Source of the DNA: Streptomyces sp. JHA26
GTDB lineage: Bacteria; Actinomycetota; Actinomycetes; Streptomycetales; Streptomycetaceae
Assembly: GCF_002005565.1 (NCBI RefSeq)
Contig: NZ_BDJC01000038.1
Location: forward strand, 1-64,000
Length of the DNA: 64,000 bases
Direction: 5' to 3'
This document shows positions 33,415-42,642 of the stretch, one piece after another. A program made the position numbers and the translations under genes. The notes beneath the pieces are model-generated. The model was not told the origin of the DNA, ran no database searches, and saw only the letters and a program-made list of their open reading frames with translations. Each line of letters starts with the position of its first letter. The first letter of the stretch is position 1.

Positions 33415-36209
33415 TGCCGAAGGGTTCGTCGGCACGGGTGCGCGGGCTCGGTACGGTGTCCGCGGGGCTGCGATCCTCCCTGGCCCGCCGTGGCCGGGTC
33501 AGGGCCGAGATCGGGTACGGCGTCTTCCTCTCCTACAGCGGTGACCGCGACCGACAGTGGCTGCCGCACCTGCAACGCGCGATCGAGAAGCAGTCCCGCC
33601 CCTGGTACGAGCCACCGCGCATCAGGGTCTTCCTCGACCACAGCGGTGTGTCGATCGGCCCTCGGTTGTGGGCCAAGATCGAGGCCGGTCTCGCCCGCTC
33701 GGACTGGCTCGTGGTTCTGGCGTCGCCGGAGGCCAGAGCCTCGGTGTGGGTGGACCGGGAAATCGAGTGGTGGCTGGAGCACAGGTCGGTCGACACCGTC
33801 CTGCTCGTCGTCACCGCCGGGCAGCTGGTGTGGGACGAACGGCGGGGCGACTGGGACCCGGAACTGTCGACAGCGCTGCCCGCCCGGTTGGCGGGACGAT
33901 TCGAGCAGCAACCGGTCTGGAAGTCCGTGGATCCTCGCCGCCTCGGCGGTGACACCGGTTACCTGCCCGATGTCGACGGTGTCGCGTTCGGGATCGCGTC
34001 CGTCGTTCGCGGCCTTCCCGAGGACGAACTCAGGTCGGAAGGTCTCCGCGACACCAGACGCAACCTGCGGACGGCCAGGATCACCGCGGCCGTGCTGGGC
34101 TTCCTGTTCCTGGTCGCGAGCACGGTGTCGGTGATCGCTGTGGTCGAGCGGGAGGAGGCCGACCGCCAGCGTGATCATGCCGTTGCGCAGCAACTGATCA
34201 CCCAGAGCTCCCTGCTCGCCACCCGGGACCCCTTCAGCGCCCGGTTGAAGGCGTTGGCGGCGTGGCGTATCGACCCCTCTCCGGAAACCCGTCTCGCGGT
34301 TCTCCAGTCCGCCGTCAACGCGGAGTCCGGCCTGTTCCCCCACTCCTGGCCGGTGCGCTCGGTGGCGTTCAGCCCCGACGGCAGGATGGTCGCCTCCGGC
34401 GGGGGTGACGGTGTGGTGCGGTTCTGGGACACGGCGACACAGCGGAAGGCGGGGAATCCGCTTGTCGGGCACCACCGGGGCGTCACGTCCATGGTGTTCG
34501 GGCCGGGCGGCAGGACGCTGGCCAGTGCGAGCTTCGACGGCACCGTGCGGCTCTGGGACGTCGCCGGCCGCAGGCAGATCGGTGCCCCGTTCAACGCCCA
34601 CGCAGGGGCTGTCAACGCGGTGGCCCTCAGCCCCGACGGCAAGACCCTCGTCACCGCCGACGACAACGTACGGATGTGGGACGTGGCAACCCACCGTCAG
34701 ATCGGCGGGCCGCTCGGCGATCGCGCCTCCGGTGCTGCCGCGGTGGCCTTCAGTCCCGACGGCAGGACCCTCGCTACGGCCGGCAGTGGTGTGCAGCTCT
34801 GGAACACCGGCACCCGCGCACCGATCGGCAGAACGCTGAGGGGGGACGACGCTCTCGTCAGGTCGGTCGCCTTCAGCCCCGACGGCAGGACCCTCGCGTC
34901 CGCCGGCGTCGACGGCGGTGTGCAGCTCCTGGACGTCAGCACCCGGAGCCCGATCGGGAAGCCGCTGGGCCCCCCTGACATGTGGACCGAGTCGGTGGCC
35001 TTCAGCCCCGACGGCGCGGTGCTCGCCGCCGGGTACGAAGACGGCAGTGTGCGGCTCTGGGACGTCGTACGGCACACCCAGACGGGGGCGCCCTTCACCG
35101 GCCACACCGGTACGGTCAGGGCCGTCGCCTTCAGCCCGGACGGGGCGGTCCTGGCCACTTCGAGTGACGACACCACCGTCCGCCTCCGGGACGTCCGCAC
35201 GCAGCGGCAGGTCGGCGCACCGCTCGGGATCGGGGAGCACGAGGCGGCAGCACTCAGCCCGGACGGCCGGACCCTGGCCGTCGCGGGCCCCCGTTCCACC
35301 GTGCGCTTCTGGGACATCGCCACACGCCGCCAGACCGGTGATCCCCTGCTCCACGGTGATGAGGGCATGTCCTTCACCCTGTCCTTCAGCCCCGACGACG
35401 CCGTACTCGCCATCGCCTCCCACGGTGTGCGGCTGTGGGACGTGGCGACCCACCGCTCCGTCGGCGAGCCACTGCCCGCCACGCACGGCGTCACGAACTT
35501 CGTCACCTCGGTGGCGTTCAGCCCGGAGGGCAGGACCCTCGCCAGCGCCCGCGCGGATTCTGTGCACCTGTGGAATCTGGCGGCACACCGTTCGACCGGC
35601 AGAGCCCTCGACGTCAGCGCGACAAGCGTCGCGTTCAGCCCCGACGGCCGCACCCTGGCCACCGACACGGAGAACGACACCGTGGCGCTCTGGGACGTCG
35701 CCACGCACCGCCGGGTCGGTGAGACCCCGGCTCGTCACACCGCGCAGATCACCGCGGTGGCGTTCAGCCCAGACGGCCGGACGTTCGCGACCGCAAGCCG
35801 TGACAACACCGTCCGCCTGTGGGACGCGGCCACACGCGAGCAGATCGGAGATGCGCTGACCGGCCATCGTAACGGCGTCACATCTGTTGCGTTCAACCCT
35901 GACGGGACGACCCTGGCCACCGGCAGCATGGACCGCACAGTCAGGCTCTGGGATGTCGCCACCGGGCGCGAGATCGGCGATCCGCTCGACGGACACGGTG
36001 CCGACGTCACCGGTGTGGCCTTCAGCTCCGGCGGCAGCACGGTGGTCAGCTGGGGCAGCGACGACACGGCACGGGTGTGGAACGTCGAGACGACGGTGGA
36101 CCCGGTGCGCTCACTCTGCAGATGGGCCAGGGGCGCCTTCACCGCCGACCGGTGGCGTGACGACGTGCCGCCGGGCCCCGCCCCCCGCGCACTCTGCCCG
36201 GCGTCCTGA
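33414..36209 (+). CDS. TIR-transmembrane-WD40 repeat protein
   Basis: A 931-residue protein. Residues 35-165 are a TIR domain (YGVFLSYSGDRD; IRVFLDHSGVSIGPRLWAKI; SDWLVVLASPEARASVWVDR) with Glu116 in WVDREIEWW at the position of the NADase glutamate. A membrane segment spans about 223-244 (ITAAVLGFLFLVASTVSVIA), with Arg residues before and acidic residues after it, predicting TIR inside and the rest outside. A helical linker (QLITQSSLLATRDPFSARLK) leads to 14 WD40 repeats from about 311 to the end (VAFSPDGRTLA...VRLWDVAT), enough for two seven-blade propellers. Translation is coupled to a lipoprotein. TIR NADases act in immunity and cell death; a role here is inferred. Confidence 0.9.
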   Translation: MPKGSSARVRGLGTVSAGLRSSLARRGRVRAEIGYGVFLSYSGDRDRQWLPHLQRAIEKQSRPWYEPPRIRVFLDHSGVSIGPRLWAKIEAGLARSDWLVVLASPEARASVWVDREIEWWLEHRSVDTVLLVVTAGQLVWDERRGDWDPELSTALPARLAGRFEQQPVWKSVDPRRLGGDTGYLPDVDGVAFGIASVVRGLPEDELRSEGLRDTRRNLRTARITAAVLGFLFLVASTVSVIAVVEREEADRQRDHAVAQQLITQSSLLATRDPFSARLKALAAWRIDPSPETRLAVLQSAVNAESGLFPHSWPVRSVAFSPDGRMVASGGGDGVVRFWDTATQRKAGNPLVGHHRGVTSMVFGPGGRTLASASFDGTVRLWDVAGRRQIGAPFNAHAGAVNAVALSPDGKTLVTADDNVRMWDVATHRQIGGPLGDRASGAAAVAFSPDGRTLATAGSGVQLWNTGTRAPIGRTLRGDDALVRSVAFSPDGRTLASAGVDGGVQLLDVSTRSPIGKPLGPPDMWTESVAFSPDGAVLAAGYEDGSVRLWDVVRHTQTGAPFTGHTGTVRAVAFSPDGAVLATSSDDTTVRLRDVRTQRQVGAPLGIGEHEAAALSPDGRTLAVAGPRSTVRFWDIATRRQTGDPLLHGDEGMSFTLSFSPDDAVLAIASHGVRLWDVATHRSVGEPLPATHGVTNFVTSVAFSPEGRTLASARADSVHLWNLAAHRSTGRALDVSATSVAFSPDGRTLATDTENDTVALWDVATHRRVGETPARHTAQITAVAFSPDGRTFATASRDNTVRLWDAATREQIGDALTGHRNGVTSVAFNPDGTTLATGSMDRTVRLWDVATGREIGDPLDGHGADVTGVAFSSGGSTVVSWGSDDTARVWNVETTVDPVRSLCRWARGAFTADRWRDDVPPGPAPRALCPAS

Positions 36210-36257
36210 GCAGGTCTTGCCCGCCCGCGCAGGCGGCCCGCCCGCGCTTCTGGGCGA

Positions 36258-36464
36258 CAGCACCCGGTCGGCGAAGACCAGGTCGTACTTCGGGCCGGCA
36301 CCGGCCGCCCGCCGCCGCGCAGCACCTCGCCGCTCACGCAGTGCCAATTCGCACCGCGACAGCCACGGGTCTGCCAACTCCCCGATCAAATCGCCGAGAT
36401 GTGCACGGGAGACGCCGCAGAAGGCAGGATGGGACGAGGCCGCACGGGCCCACTTCTTGGTCAC
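36258..36464 (-). pseudogene. Transposase 5'-fragment (HTH_Tnp_4 type)
   Basis: Encodes MTKKWARAASSHPAFCGVSR, AHLGDLIGELADPWLSRCEL and RRAAGAGPKYDLVFADRVL, the conserved N-terminal part of a Streptomyces transposase family, then loses the frame. The DDE domain is missing. Confidence 0.7.
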
Positions 36465-36550
36465 ACTGGAAGAACCCGTGCGGCCGCTGTCACGTCACGG
36501 CCGTAGAAGGCAGCTCGGCGGCCGAGGCGGGGCCCTCGCACCGTCGCAGG

Positions 36551-37090
36551 TCAGGCTTTCGCAGGAGTGCTCGCCATCGCCCCCGGCGGGCGCATCATGA
36601 AGACGTCGATCGGGTCCTGGGCTTCCACGACGAATCCGTGGCGCTCGTAGAGTCGACGGGCAGCACTGCCCTGCAAGACGTTCAAGCCCACGGTCATGCC
36701 CTGCGCGTCCGTTCGCTCCAGTACCGTGCGCAACACAGCGGATCCGAGCCCTCGACCCTGACAGTGCGGAGCAAGGTAGAAGTGCTCCAGCCACAGCCTG
36801 CCTTCGACGGGCCGGACCGTGACGCATCCTGCGAGCTCACGGTCGATCATGATGATCGACGTGTGCTGCGGGGAGAAGGAGTCCCGCAGCCGCTGCCGTA
36901 CCCGGTGCTCGTCGTAGCGCCCAAGGCGTTCCAAGTCCGCACGCATGACGGTGGCCCGCAACTCCGCGATCACCTCGATGTCCGCTGCCACCGCAGAACG
37001 CAGCACCCAGCCCGTGGCGTGCGTCGACGTGGTCCGTGAAGGCACTGCCCCGTCCGATCGCGTCCCGCTCCCCATCACCCCAGCATCCAT
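36551..37090 (-). CDS. GNAT family N-acetyltransferase
   Basis: A 179-residue GNAT. The fold runs from WVLRSAVAADIEVIAELRAT through SIIMIDRELAGCVTVRPVEG and LEHFYLAPHCQGRGLGSAVL, whose Q-x-x-G-x-G is the acetyl-CoA pyrophosphate loop, to LNVLQGSAARRLYERHGFVV, the usual C-terminal motif. The acceptor substrate is unknown. The start is uncertain: ATG 37090 or the ATG five codons later. It stands alone, and a repeated DNA block lies 39-75 nt upstream. Confidence 0.85.
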   Translation of the reverse strand: MDAGVMGSGTRSDGAVPSRTTSTHATGWVLRSAVAADIEVIAELRATVMRADLERLGRYDEHRVRQRLRDSFSPQHTSIIMIDRELAGCVTVRPVEGRLWLEHFYLAPHCQGRGLGSAVLRTVLERTDAQGMTVGLNVLQGSAARRLYERHGFVVEAQDPIDVFMMRPPGAMASTPAKA

Positions 37091-37128
37091 GGCCGGAGTA
37101 TCTCAGTCCACCTGCCCTGAACAGGCAC

Positions 37129-37165
37129 ATGGGCATCTCAACCCGAACTACCCAATCTCTCCGCG
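37129..37165. repeat. Block similar to 340-378
   Basis: AACCCGAACTACCCAATC (37140-37157) matches AACCCGAATGACCCAATC (354-371) at 16 of 18 positions, and similarity extends to CATGGG on one side and TCCGC on the other. Both copies lie upstream of a gene, the GNAT here and the caspase or small ORF there. A shared regulatory site or a remnant of a small mobile sequence are the options. Confidence 0.4.
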
Positions 37166-37371
37166 ACCTCAATTGCGGACCGGGTCGTTAGCCTCGCCGG
37201 GGTAGAGGTCGGCGATCCGTCGCATCGCCAGTCCGGGCAGGTAGGCGACCTGGCGGCCGGCGTCCCGGGCGACGGTCGGTGGGAGGGCGCCGATGGATGC
37301 GGGCAGGCCGGGAGGGACCGTGGCGCGCGACGCACCCGGAGGAGGTGGGGACGGCTGGTCACGACGTGCGC

Positions 37372-37500
37372 GTCGACCTCGTCGCCCACCGCGCCGGGTT
37401 CGGTGCCGGCGTCTCCCAGCGCCGGCACCTCCACGCCGCTGTCGGCGTCACTCCTCAGGCGTACCGCCGCACCTTCGGCAGAAGGTGTCCGCGCAGGTGA
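37372..37500 (+). pseudogene. AraC-family C-terminal remnant
   Basis: VDLVAHRAGFGAGVSQRRHL then HAAVGVTPQAYRRTFG resembles the second helix-turn-helix of GlxA/AraC regulators (VAxRxGFGxxxxxRHHF...GVxPQAYRRTF), but the upstream part of the protein cannot be found in any frame. The rest of 37166-37605 holds nothing else I can support. Confidence 0.5.
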
Positions 37501-37605
37501 ACCGGCGGGTCCGCAGGCGCAGCACCACACGCGTTCCGACGCTGGACGCGAGGGACCCCGGCCGGTGGGGCCGGGGTCCCGTGCTGGGGGCGGGCGGCGC
37601 GGGGG

Positions 37606-39123
37606 TCAGTGGCTGCCGGTGAGTTCGCCGGTGAGCTTGCCGTGGAGGTCGGCGCTGGGGTCGTTCAGCCCGGTGATCTCGACGGTCTTGCCGCGCTGCT
37701 TGTACTTGGTCTCGATCGCGTCCAGGGCGGCCACGGAGGAGGCGTCCCAGATGTGGGCGGCCGAGAGGTCGATGACGACCTTCTCCGGGTCGCCGGCGTA
37801 GTCGAACCGGCCGACGAGGTCGTTGGAGGAGGCGAAGAACAGCTCGCCGGTGACGGAGTAGACGACCGTGCTGCGGTCGGGGTCGGTGACGGCGGTGACC
37901 TGGGCGAGGTGGGCGACGCGCTTGGCGAAGACGACCATGGCGGTGATGGTGCCGACGACGACGCCGATGGCGAGGTTGTGGGTGGCGACCACCACGATCA
38001 CGGTGATGACCATGACGGCGATCTCCCCGGCGGGCATCCGCTTGAGGGTCGCGGGTGCGAGGGAGTGCCAGTCGAAGGTGCCGAAGGCGACCATGACCAT
38101 GACAGCGACCAGGGCGGCCATGGGGATGTCGGAGACGACCGGGCCGAAGGCGATGCACAGCACCATGAGGAAGGCGCCGGCGAGGAAGGTGGAGACGCGG
38201 GTGCGGGCGCCGGAGACCTTCACGTTGATCATGGTCTGACCGATCATGGCGCAGCCGCCCATGCCGCCGAAGAAGCCGGTGACGATGTTGGCGACGCCCT
38301 GGCCGATGGACTCGCGGGTCTTGGAGGAGTGGGTGTCGGTGATGTCGTCGACGAGCTTGGCGGTCATCAGCGATTCCATCAGGCCGACCAGCGCCATGGC
38401 GAGGGCGTAGGGGGCGATGGTGGTGAGAGTGTCCAGGGTGAAGGGCACGTCCGGCAGGCCGGGCACCGGCAGGGACGACGGCAGGGCGCCCTTGTCGCCG
38501 ACGGTGGGCACCGCGATCCCGGCGCCGACGGTGATCACGGTGAGGATGACGATGGACACCAGCGGTGCCGGGATCACCTTGGTGACCTTCGGGAAGAACA
38601 CCATCAGTACCAGCCCGCCGGCGATCAGCGGATAGACGGCCCAGGGCACGTCGTGCATCTCGGGCACCTGCGCCATGAAGATCATGATGGCGAGGGCGTT
38701 GACGAAGCCGGTCATCACCGACCGGGGTACGAAGCGCATGAGCCTGGCCACGCCGACCGCGCCGAGGATCACCTGGAAGACGCCGGCCAGGATGACGGTC
38801 GCGACCAGGTGGCCCATGCCGTGCTCGCGGTTCACGGGCGCGATGACGAGGGCGACCGCGCCAGTGGCGGCGGAGATCATCGCGCGGCGTCCGCCGACGA
38901 CGGAGATCGTCACGGCCATGGTGAAGGAGGCGAACAGCCCGATGGCCGGGTCGACACCGGCGATGATCGAGAAGGAGATCGCCTCGGGGATCAGTGCCAG
39001 GGCGACGACCAGGCCGGCCAGGATCTCGGTGCGCCAGACCTTCGGGTCGTTCAGCCAGTCCGGCCTGAGGCCGCGCAGCCGCGCGGCGGGAGTCACAGCA
39101 GCAGAAGACAAGAGGATGCTCAC
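37606..39123 (-). CDS. SulP family anion transporter with STAS domain
   Basis: A 505-residue transporter. The membrane part (residues about 25-410, some 12-14 helices) has the SulP motifs EILAGLVVALALIPEAISFS and ADPAxGLFA-like GVDPAIGLFASFT; TGFFGGMGGCAMIGQTMINV is also typical. The C-terminal STAS domain (VVYSVTGELFFASSNDLVGR...VVIDLSAAHIWDASSVAALD) is complete. SulP proteins carry sulfate, bicarbonate or other anions; the substrate is not evident. GTG 39123. Divergent from a MerR gene across a 392-nt region. Confidence 0.92.
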   Translation of the reverse strand: MSILLSSAAVTPAARLRGLRPDWLNDPKVWRTEILAGLVVALALIPEAISFSIIAGVDPAIGLFASFTMAVTISVVGGRRAMISAATGAVALVIAPVNREHGMGHLVATVILAGVFQVILGAVGVARLMRFVPRSVMTGFVNALAIMIFMAQVPEMHDVPWAVYPLIAGGLVLMVFFPKVTKVIPAPLVSIVILTVITVGAGIAVPTVGDKGALPSSLPVPGLPDVPFTLDTLTTIAPYALAMALVGLMESLMTAKLVDDITDTHSSKTRESIGQGVANIVTGFFGGMGGCAMIGQTMINVKVSGARTRVSTFLAGAFLMVLCIAFGPVVSDIPMAALVAVMVMVAFGTFDWHSLAPATLKRMPAGEIAVMVITVIVVVATHNLAIGVVVGTITAMVVFAKRVAHLAQVTAVTDPDRSTVVYSVTGELFFASSNDLVGRFDYAGDPEKVVIDLSAAHIWDASSVAALDAIETKYKQRGKTVEITGLNDPSADLHGKLTGELTGSH

Positions 39124-39434
39124 CTGTCGTGCTCGGGCACACCTCGTCGGCAGGCCGGGGTGTGCGGGAAGGACGCGCGGGAGCCGGGCGGCCTCCCGCG
39201 GACGGCCCGCAGGGCGGGCCGGAAGGCGGAGGAAGGTGTGCGAGGCGGGCGACGCGAACGGGCGGCCGGGCGGCTCACATCCGGGGGCGAGGGGTCACGG
39301 CGGGCAGGCGGCGGCGATCGGCGTCATGGGCTCGCGCACGCTCTCTCCTGCAAGGATCGGATCTTCGCCGGGGGGCGTCATCGGCCCCGGAACGGCAGCA
39401 GCGGGGGCGGCCGGGCCGCCTTCACCTCCGTCAA

Positions 39435-39458
39435 CTCTACCCTAACGTTAGGGTAGAG
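39435..39458. promoter_or_regulatory. Perfect 24-bp palindrome, MerR operator
   Basis: CTCTACCCTAAC is followed directly by its reverse complement GTTAGGGTAGAG. The site lies 57 nt upstream of the MerR start and about 310 nt from the SulP start. Long gapless palindromes are characteristic of MerR-type sites. No convincing -35/-10 pair is centred on it. The rest of 39124-39434 shows no ORF. Confidence 0.75.
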
Positions 39459-39515
39459 GTCGGTGGGGTCGTACGGGGCGCGGCCCGTCGCGACGCGAAG
39501 AGCCAGGAGAACGGC

Positions 39516-39935
39516 GTGGACGACAAGCACATGCAGATCGGCGAGGTCGCCGCGCGGACGGAGTTGTCCCTGCGCACCATCCGACACTACGAAGAGACCG
39601 GTCTGGTCATCCCCTCCGCCCGGTCCCGAGGTGGCTTCCGGCTCTATACGGAATCCGATGTGCAGCGGCTCATGGTCATCCGCAGGATGAAGCCGCTCGG
39701 CTTCACCCTGGACCAGATGCGCGATCTCCTTGACGCCACCGACCGTCTCGACGATGCGGAGCCGGCCGACGGCACCGAACGCGAGGCACTCCTGGAGCGG
39801 GTGAAGAGCTACGAGCAGGACGCCGGCCGCAAGATCGACGAGCTGCGCATCCAGCTGGCCCGCGCAGAAGATTTCGCCGCCACTCTCCGCGCCCGCCTCG
39901 ATGCCGCTTCGCCCGAGCGGGGCGTCTCTGCCTGA
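39516..39935 (+). CDS. MerR family regulator
   Basis: A 139-residue MerR. The N-terminal winged helix is complete (MQIGEVAARTELSLRTIRHY, EETGLVIPSARSRGGFRLYT, ESDVQRLMVIRRMKPLGFTL), followed by a coiled-coil dimer helix (LLERVKSYEQDAGRKIDELR). There is no effector domain and no metal-binding Cys. GTG 39516 is used because AGGAGA is correctly spaced; the ATG five codons later is the alternative. Likely binds the 24-bp palindrome upstream and may also control the divergent SulP gene. Confidence 0.88.
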   Translation: MDDKHMQIGEVAARTELSLRTIRHYEETGLVIPSARSRGGFRLYTESDVQRLMVIRRMKPLGFTLDQMRDLLDATDRLDDAEPADGTEREALLERVKSYEQDAGRKIDELRIQLARAEDFAATLRARLDAASPERGVSA

Positions 39936-40079
39936 TCCGCCCTCATCGGCCGGCACCGCACGCCCGCACCTCCGCGCCGGGGCGAGCGGGCTCCGGCCTT
40001 CTCGCGGACCGCGGTGGGCTTCGTTCTGACGGACTGTTTCCTGCCTGCGTAATTCGGTTGAGCGGGACGGGGACCGCCG

Positions 40080-41414
40080 GTGAAGATCCTCGGCATGTTC
40101 TCGCGCAGGAATCGCCGCCCGAAGACCCCCGAACTCCTTCAGGCCTGGCAGGCCCTCGACGAGGGGGACGTTCCGGGGGCCCTGCGCCAGTTGCGGCACG
40201 GCGCCGACGACCTGCCGTTCGACGAGCTCGCCCTCGTGGTCGCCCGGGCTGCCGGGAGCGCCGGTTTCGACGATCTACGCACCGCCGCCGGCGCCCTGAC
40301 CTCCCGTCCCGGAAATGTTCGCGCGCTCTATGACTTCGGGTACGCGTGCATCGAGCGTGGCGTGCCCCACCTGGCGATACCCGCCCTGCGCGAGGCGCTG
40401 CGGCAGGCGCCGGACTCCGTGGGGATCCTGCGGGAACTTGTCTCGGCGTACGAGCGCGAGGGCCGGCACCGCGAGGCCGTCGACGTGCTCACCGTGCACG
40501 AGAGCGGGCTGGTCGACTGGCCGGACCGCTACCTGCTGGTCTTCAACGCCGTCATGGCCGGCGACCTCGCCCTGGCCCGCCGTCATCACGCCCGGCTGCC
40601 CGAACCGCAGGACGCGATGTGGCTGCCCGCGCGCGTCCGCCAGCGCGCGATGCTGGAGCGGGCCGCCGGGGCCGGACCGGTGAGCCCGCTGGACGACACC
40701 GATCTGCGGGGCTGGCAGTACGTCATCGGTGGCACCGTGCTCACCACCTTGTCCCCCTACGGGTTCGACGCGGGGATGACCGGACGGTTCGCCTGGCTGC
40801 AGGACACCCACGACCAGTGCCTGCGTGGGCTGGTGCGGCTGAAGGCGGTCCTCGGCGCCGCCGGGGTACGTCCCACGTCGGTGTCCCTGCTGCCCGACCG
40901 GGGCAGCCACATCCTCGGTCTGGCGGCGGCCCGACTGCTGGAACTGCCGGCGGAGCCCTTCGCGCCCGACCGCGAGGACACGGTCGTCGTCGCGTACGAC
41001 CTGAACGAGGTGGCCGGCACCGAGCAGGGCCCTGAGGTCCTCGGGCGGCTCTTCGAGCGGGCGCCGAACCAGGTCCTGCACGAACACGCGAGCAACTGGA
41101 CCGATCCGCCCGTGGTCACCGCCGACAGCGTCACCCTGCTGCACCAGTCGGTGACAGCGCCCTGGGAGGAGCGCCTGCGCGTCGGCGAGGACGGCGACGT
41201 GGAGCGCTGCGCGCCCGACAGCAGACCTGAGGAAGAGATCGCTGCGGACATCCTGGCTGCCGACGCCACGCCCGACGAGGGGGACGGTGCGACGCCCGCC
41301 GACCCGGTCGAGAGGCTCACCGACTTCGTGTCGGCTGTCCGCGACACCTGGCTGCGGGGTGACCGGGCGGGTCTGTCGTCCGCTGGACCGGTGTCCAGCT
41401 CCCGCTTTCTCTGA
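40080..41414 (+). CDS. TPR-like helical repeat protein, unknown
   Basis: A 444-residue protein from GTG 40080. The first half has TPR-like helix pairs (ELLQAWQALDEGDVPGALRQ, GVPHLAIPALREALRQAPDS, VSAYEREGRHREAVDVL). The second half is not repetitive (YVIGGTVLTTLSPYGFDAGM, VSLLPDRGSHILGLAAARLL, EDTVVVAYDLNEVAG) and resembles no domain I can name. No signal peptide. The start lacks a strong ribosome site. Monocistronic. Confidence 0.78.
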   Translation: MKILGMFSRRNRRPKTPELLQAWQALDEGDVPGALRQLRHGADDLPFDELALVVARAAGSAGFDDLRTAAGALTSRPGNVRALYDFGYACIERGVPHLAIPALREALRQAPDSVGILRELVSAYEREGRHREAVDVLTVHESGLVDWPDRYLLVFNAVMAGDLALARRHHARLPEPQDAMWLPARVRQRAMLERAAGAGPVSPLDDTDLRGWQYVIGGTVLTTLSPYGFDAGMTGRFAWLQDTHDQCLRGLVRLKAVLGAAGVRPTSVSLLPDRGSHILGLAAARLLELPAEPFAPDREDTVVVAYDLNEVAGTEQGPEVLGRLFERAPNQVLHEHASNWTDPPVVTADSVTLLHQSVTAPWEERLRVGEDGDVERCAPDSRPEEEIAADILAADATPDEGDGATPADPVERLTDFVSAVRDTWLRGDRAGLSSAGPVSSSRFL

Positions 41415-41772
41415 CGCCTCACCGGCAAGGGGCCACGTGGCGGCGACCGCGGTCCGTCCGCTGTCGTCATCCCGCCCCGCGTCGACGAAGCCGTCGCCCA
41501 CATCGCCGGCTTCCGTGCTCTTTCAATCGCCGGCGGTGCTCCGGGGCGCGGCCGGCCGACCGGGACGTGTCGCGTCAGCTCGCCGACACTCCTTTCGCTG
41601 GCGTTGACCACGTCTGCTCCGCCAGGTCGAGCGTGCTCGTCGAAAGGGTTGCGTCGGCAGGCGGTGAGGGACGTCGGCGCTGCTGACGTCTCCGCCGCGG
41701 AGCCGCTGCCGGTGGTACGGCCGCTGTGTCCTGACCGAGCGCCTGCTTCGGACGTGCTCCGGACGCTGTCGA
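41415..41772. other. Intergenic between convergent genes, nothing supported
   Basis: Between the TPR-like gene and the membrane-protein gene on the other strand. Several short open frames exist in both strands but none has codon bias plus a ribosome site. Confidence 0.4.
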
Positions 41773-42642
41773 CTACGGGCCCGGAGGAGTGCGGGAGCCG
41801 GGGGAAGACCTGCCACCTGCTCGCAGGGCTGCGACCGCGGTCACGGGGTCGTCCGCGTAGAAGCGGAAGACACGGGCCTCGGCATGCTTGCCGAGGACGC
41901 GGACGTACCGCACCGGCTCGGTCAGCTCGACGGTGACCGTCGTCAGACCGGCCACAGCCATGTCGGCCACGCCGCTCTCGTCCGGGGCGGCCGGTCCGCC
42001 GTTCGGACATGCCCGTTCCGGACGGACAGAGGCTATGCGGTGGGCTGGGATGCGGATGTCCAGCAGGGCGCCGTAGCGCAGGCGCAGCGAGCCGTCGGCT
42101 CCGATCACGTGCGGGCGTACCACACATGAGGCGTGCAGGGCGAGAAGGAAGTAACAGCCCCAGATGTCGAGGACGAGGGTGGTGGCGTGCACCACCGGCC
42201 AGGGGATCAGGTGGGCGAGGGCGACGGTCTCGACGATACAGACGAAGAGCAGACCGTACATGGTCGCGGTCTGGGCCGACGCGTACGGAACAGCGTGGTC
42301 GCCGCCGCGTACGCCGTGCGGGCCGCGGCGGGTCGCCCAGCGCAGGAAGCTGGCCGCGAGGGTGATCTCGTGGCTGATCAGCTTGCGCACGGACGCCGGA
42401 ACGCTGTCAGCGATCACGGCCAGGAACGCGGAGTGACGGTGGAGGTCCTCTCGGCGGTGCCGCCGGTAGTCGGAGAAAAGCAGTGCGGTCGCCCCGGTCA
42501 TGAGCGCAAGCACTGCCAGCTCCGTCGCCAGCCATACGACCGGTGCTACTCGCACGCCGCCGACCGCGCACACGAGGATCGCGAGTTCACACGGCGCGAT
42601 TCCGGCAAAGCCCCAGCGCACAGCCTTTCTCAACGCCTTCAC
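41773..42642 (-). CDS. Membrane protein co-transcribed with MerR regulator
   Basis: A 289-residue protein with about four membrane segments (FAGIAPCELAILVCAVGGVR, VVWLATELAVLALMTGATAL, ATMYGLLFVCIVETVALAHL, VVHATTLVLDIWGCYFLLAL) and a C-terminal soluble region (GALLDIRIPAHRIASVRPER, VTVELTEPVRYVRVLGKHAE) resembling a pleckstrin-like membrane-associated domain. Its ATG overlaps the TGA of the MerR gene (ATGA), so expression is tied to that regulator. Such pairs occur in Streptomyces; function is unknown. Confidence 0.78.
   Translation of the reverse strand: MKALRKAVRWGFAGIAPCELAILVCAVGGVRVAPVVWLATELAVLALMTGATALLFSDYRRHRREDLHRHSAFLAVIADSVPASVRKLISHEITLAASFLRWATRRGPHGVRGGDHAVPYASAQTATMYGLLFVCIVETVALAHLIPWPVVHATTLVLDIWGCYFLLALHASCVVRPHVIGADGSLRLRYGALLDIRIPAHRIASVRPERACPNGGPAAPDESGVADMAVAGLTTVTVELTEPVRYVRVLGKHAEARVFRFYADDPVTAVAALRAGGRSSPGSRTPPGP

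Noticed and set aside
37609..39456. 615-codon plus-strand frame rich in Gly, Asp and His
   Set aside because: Antisense of the SulP transporter for the same reason; it looks like a calcium-binding repeat protein but is an artefact.
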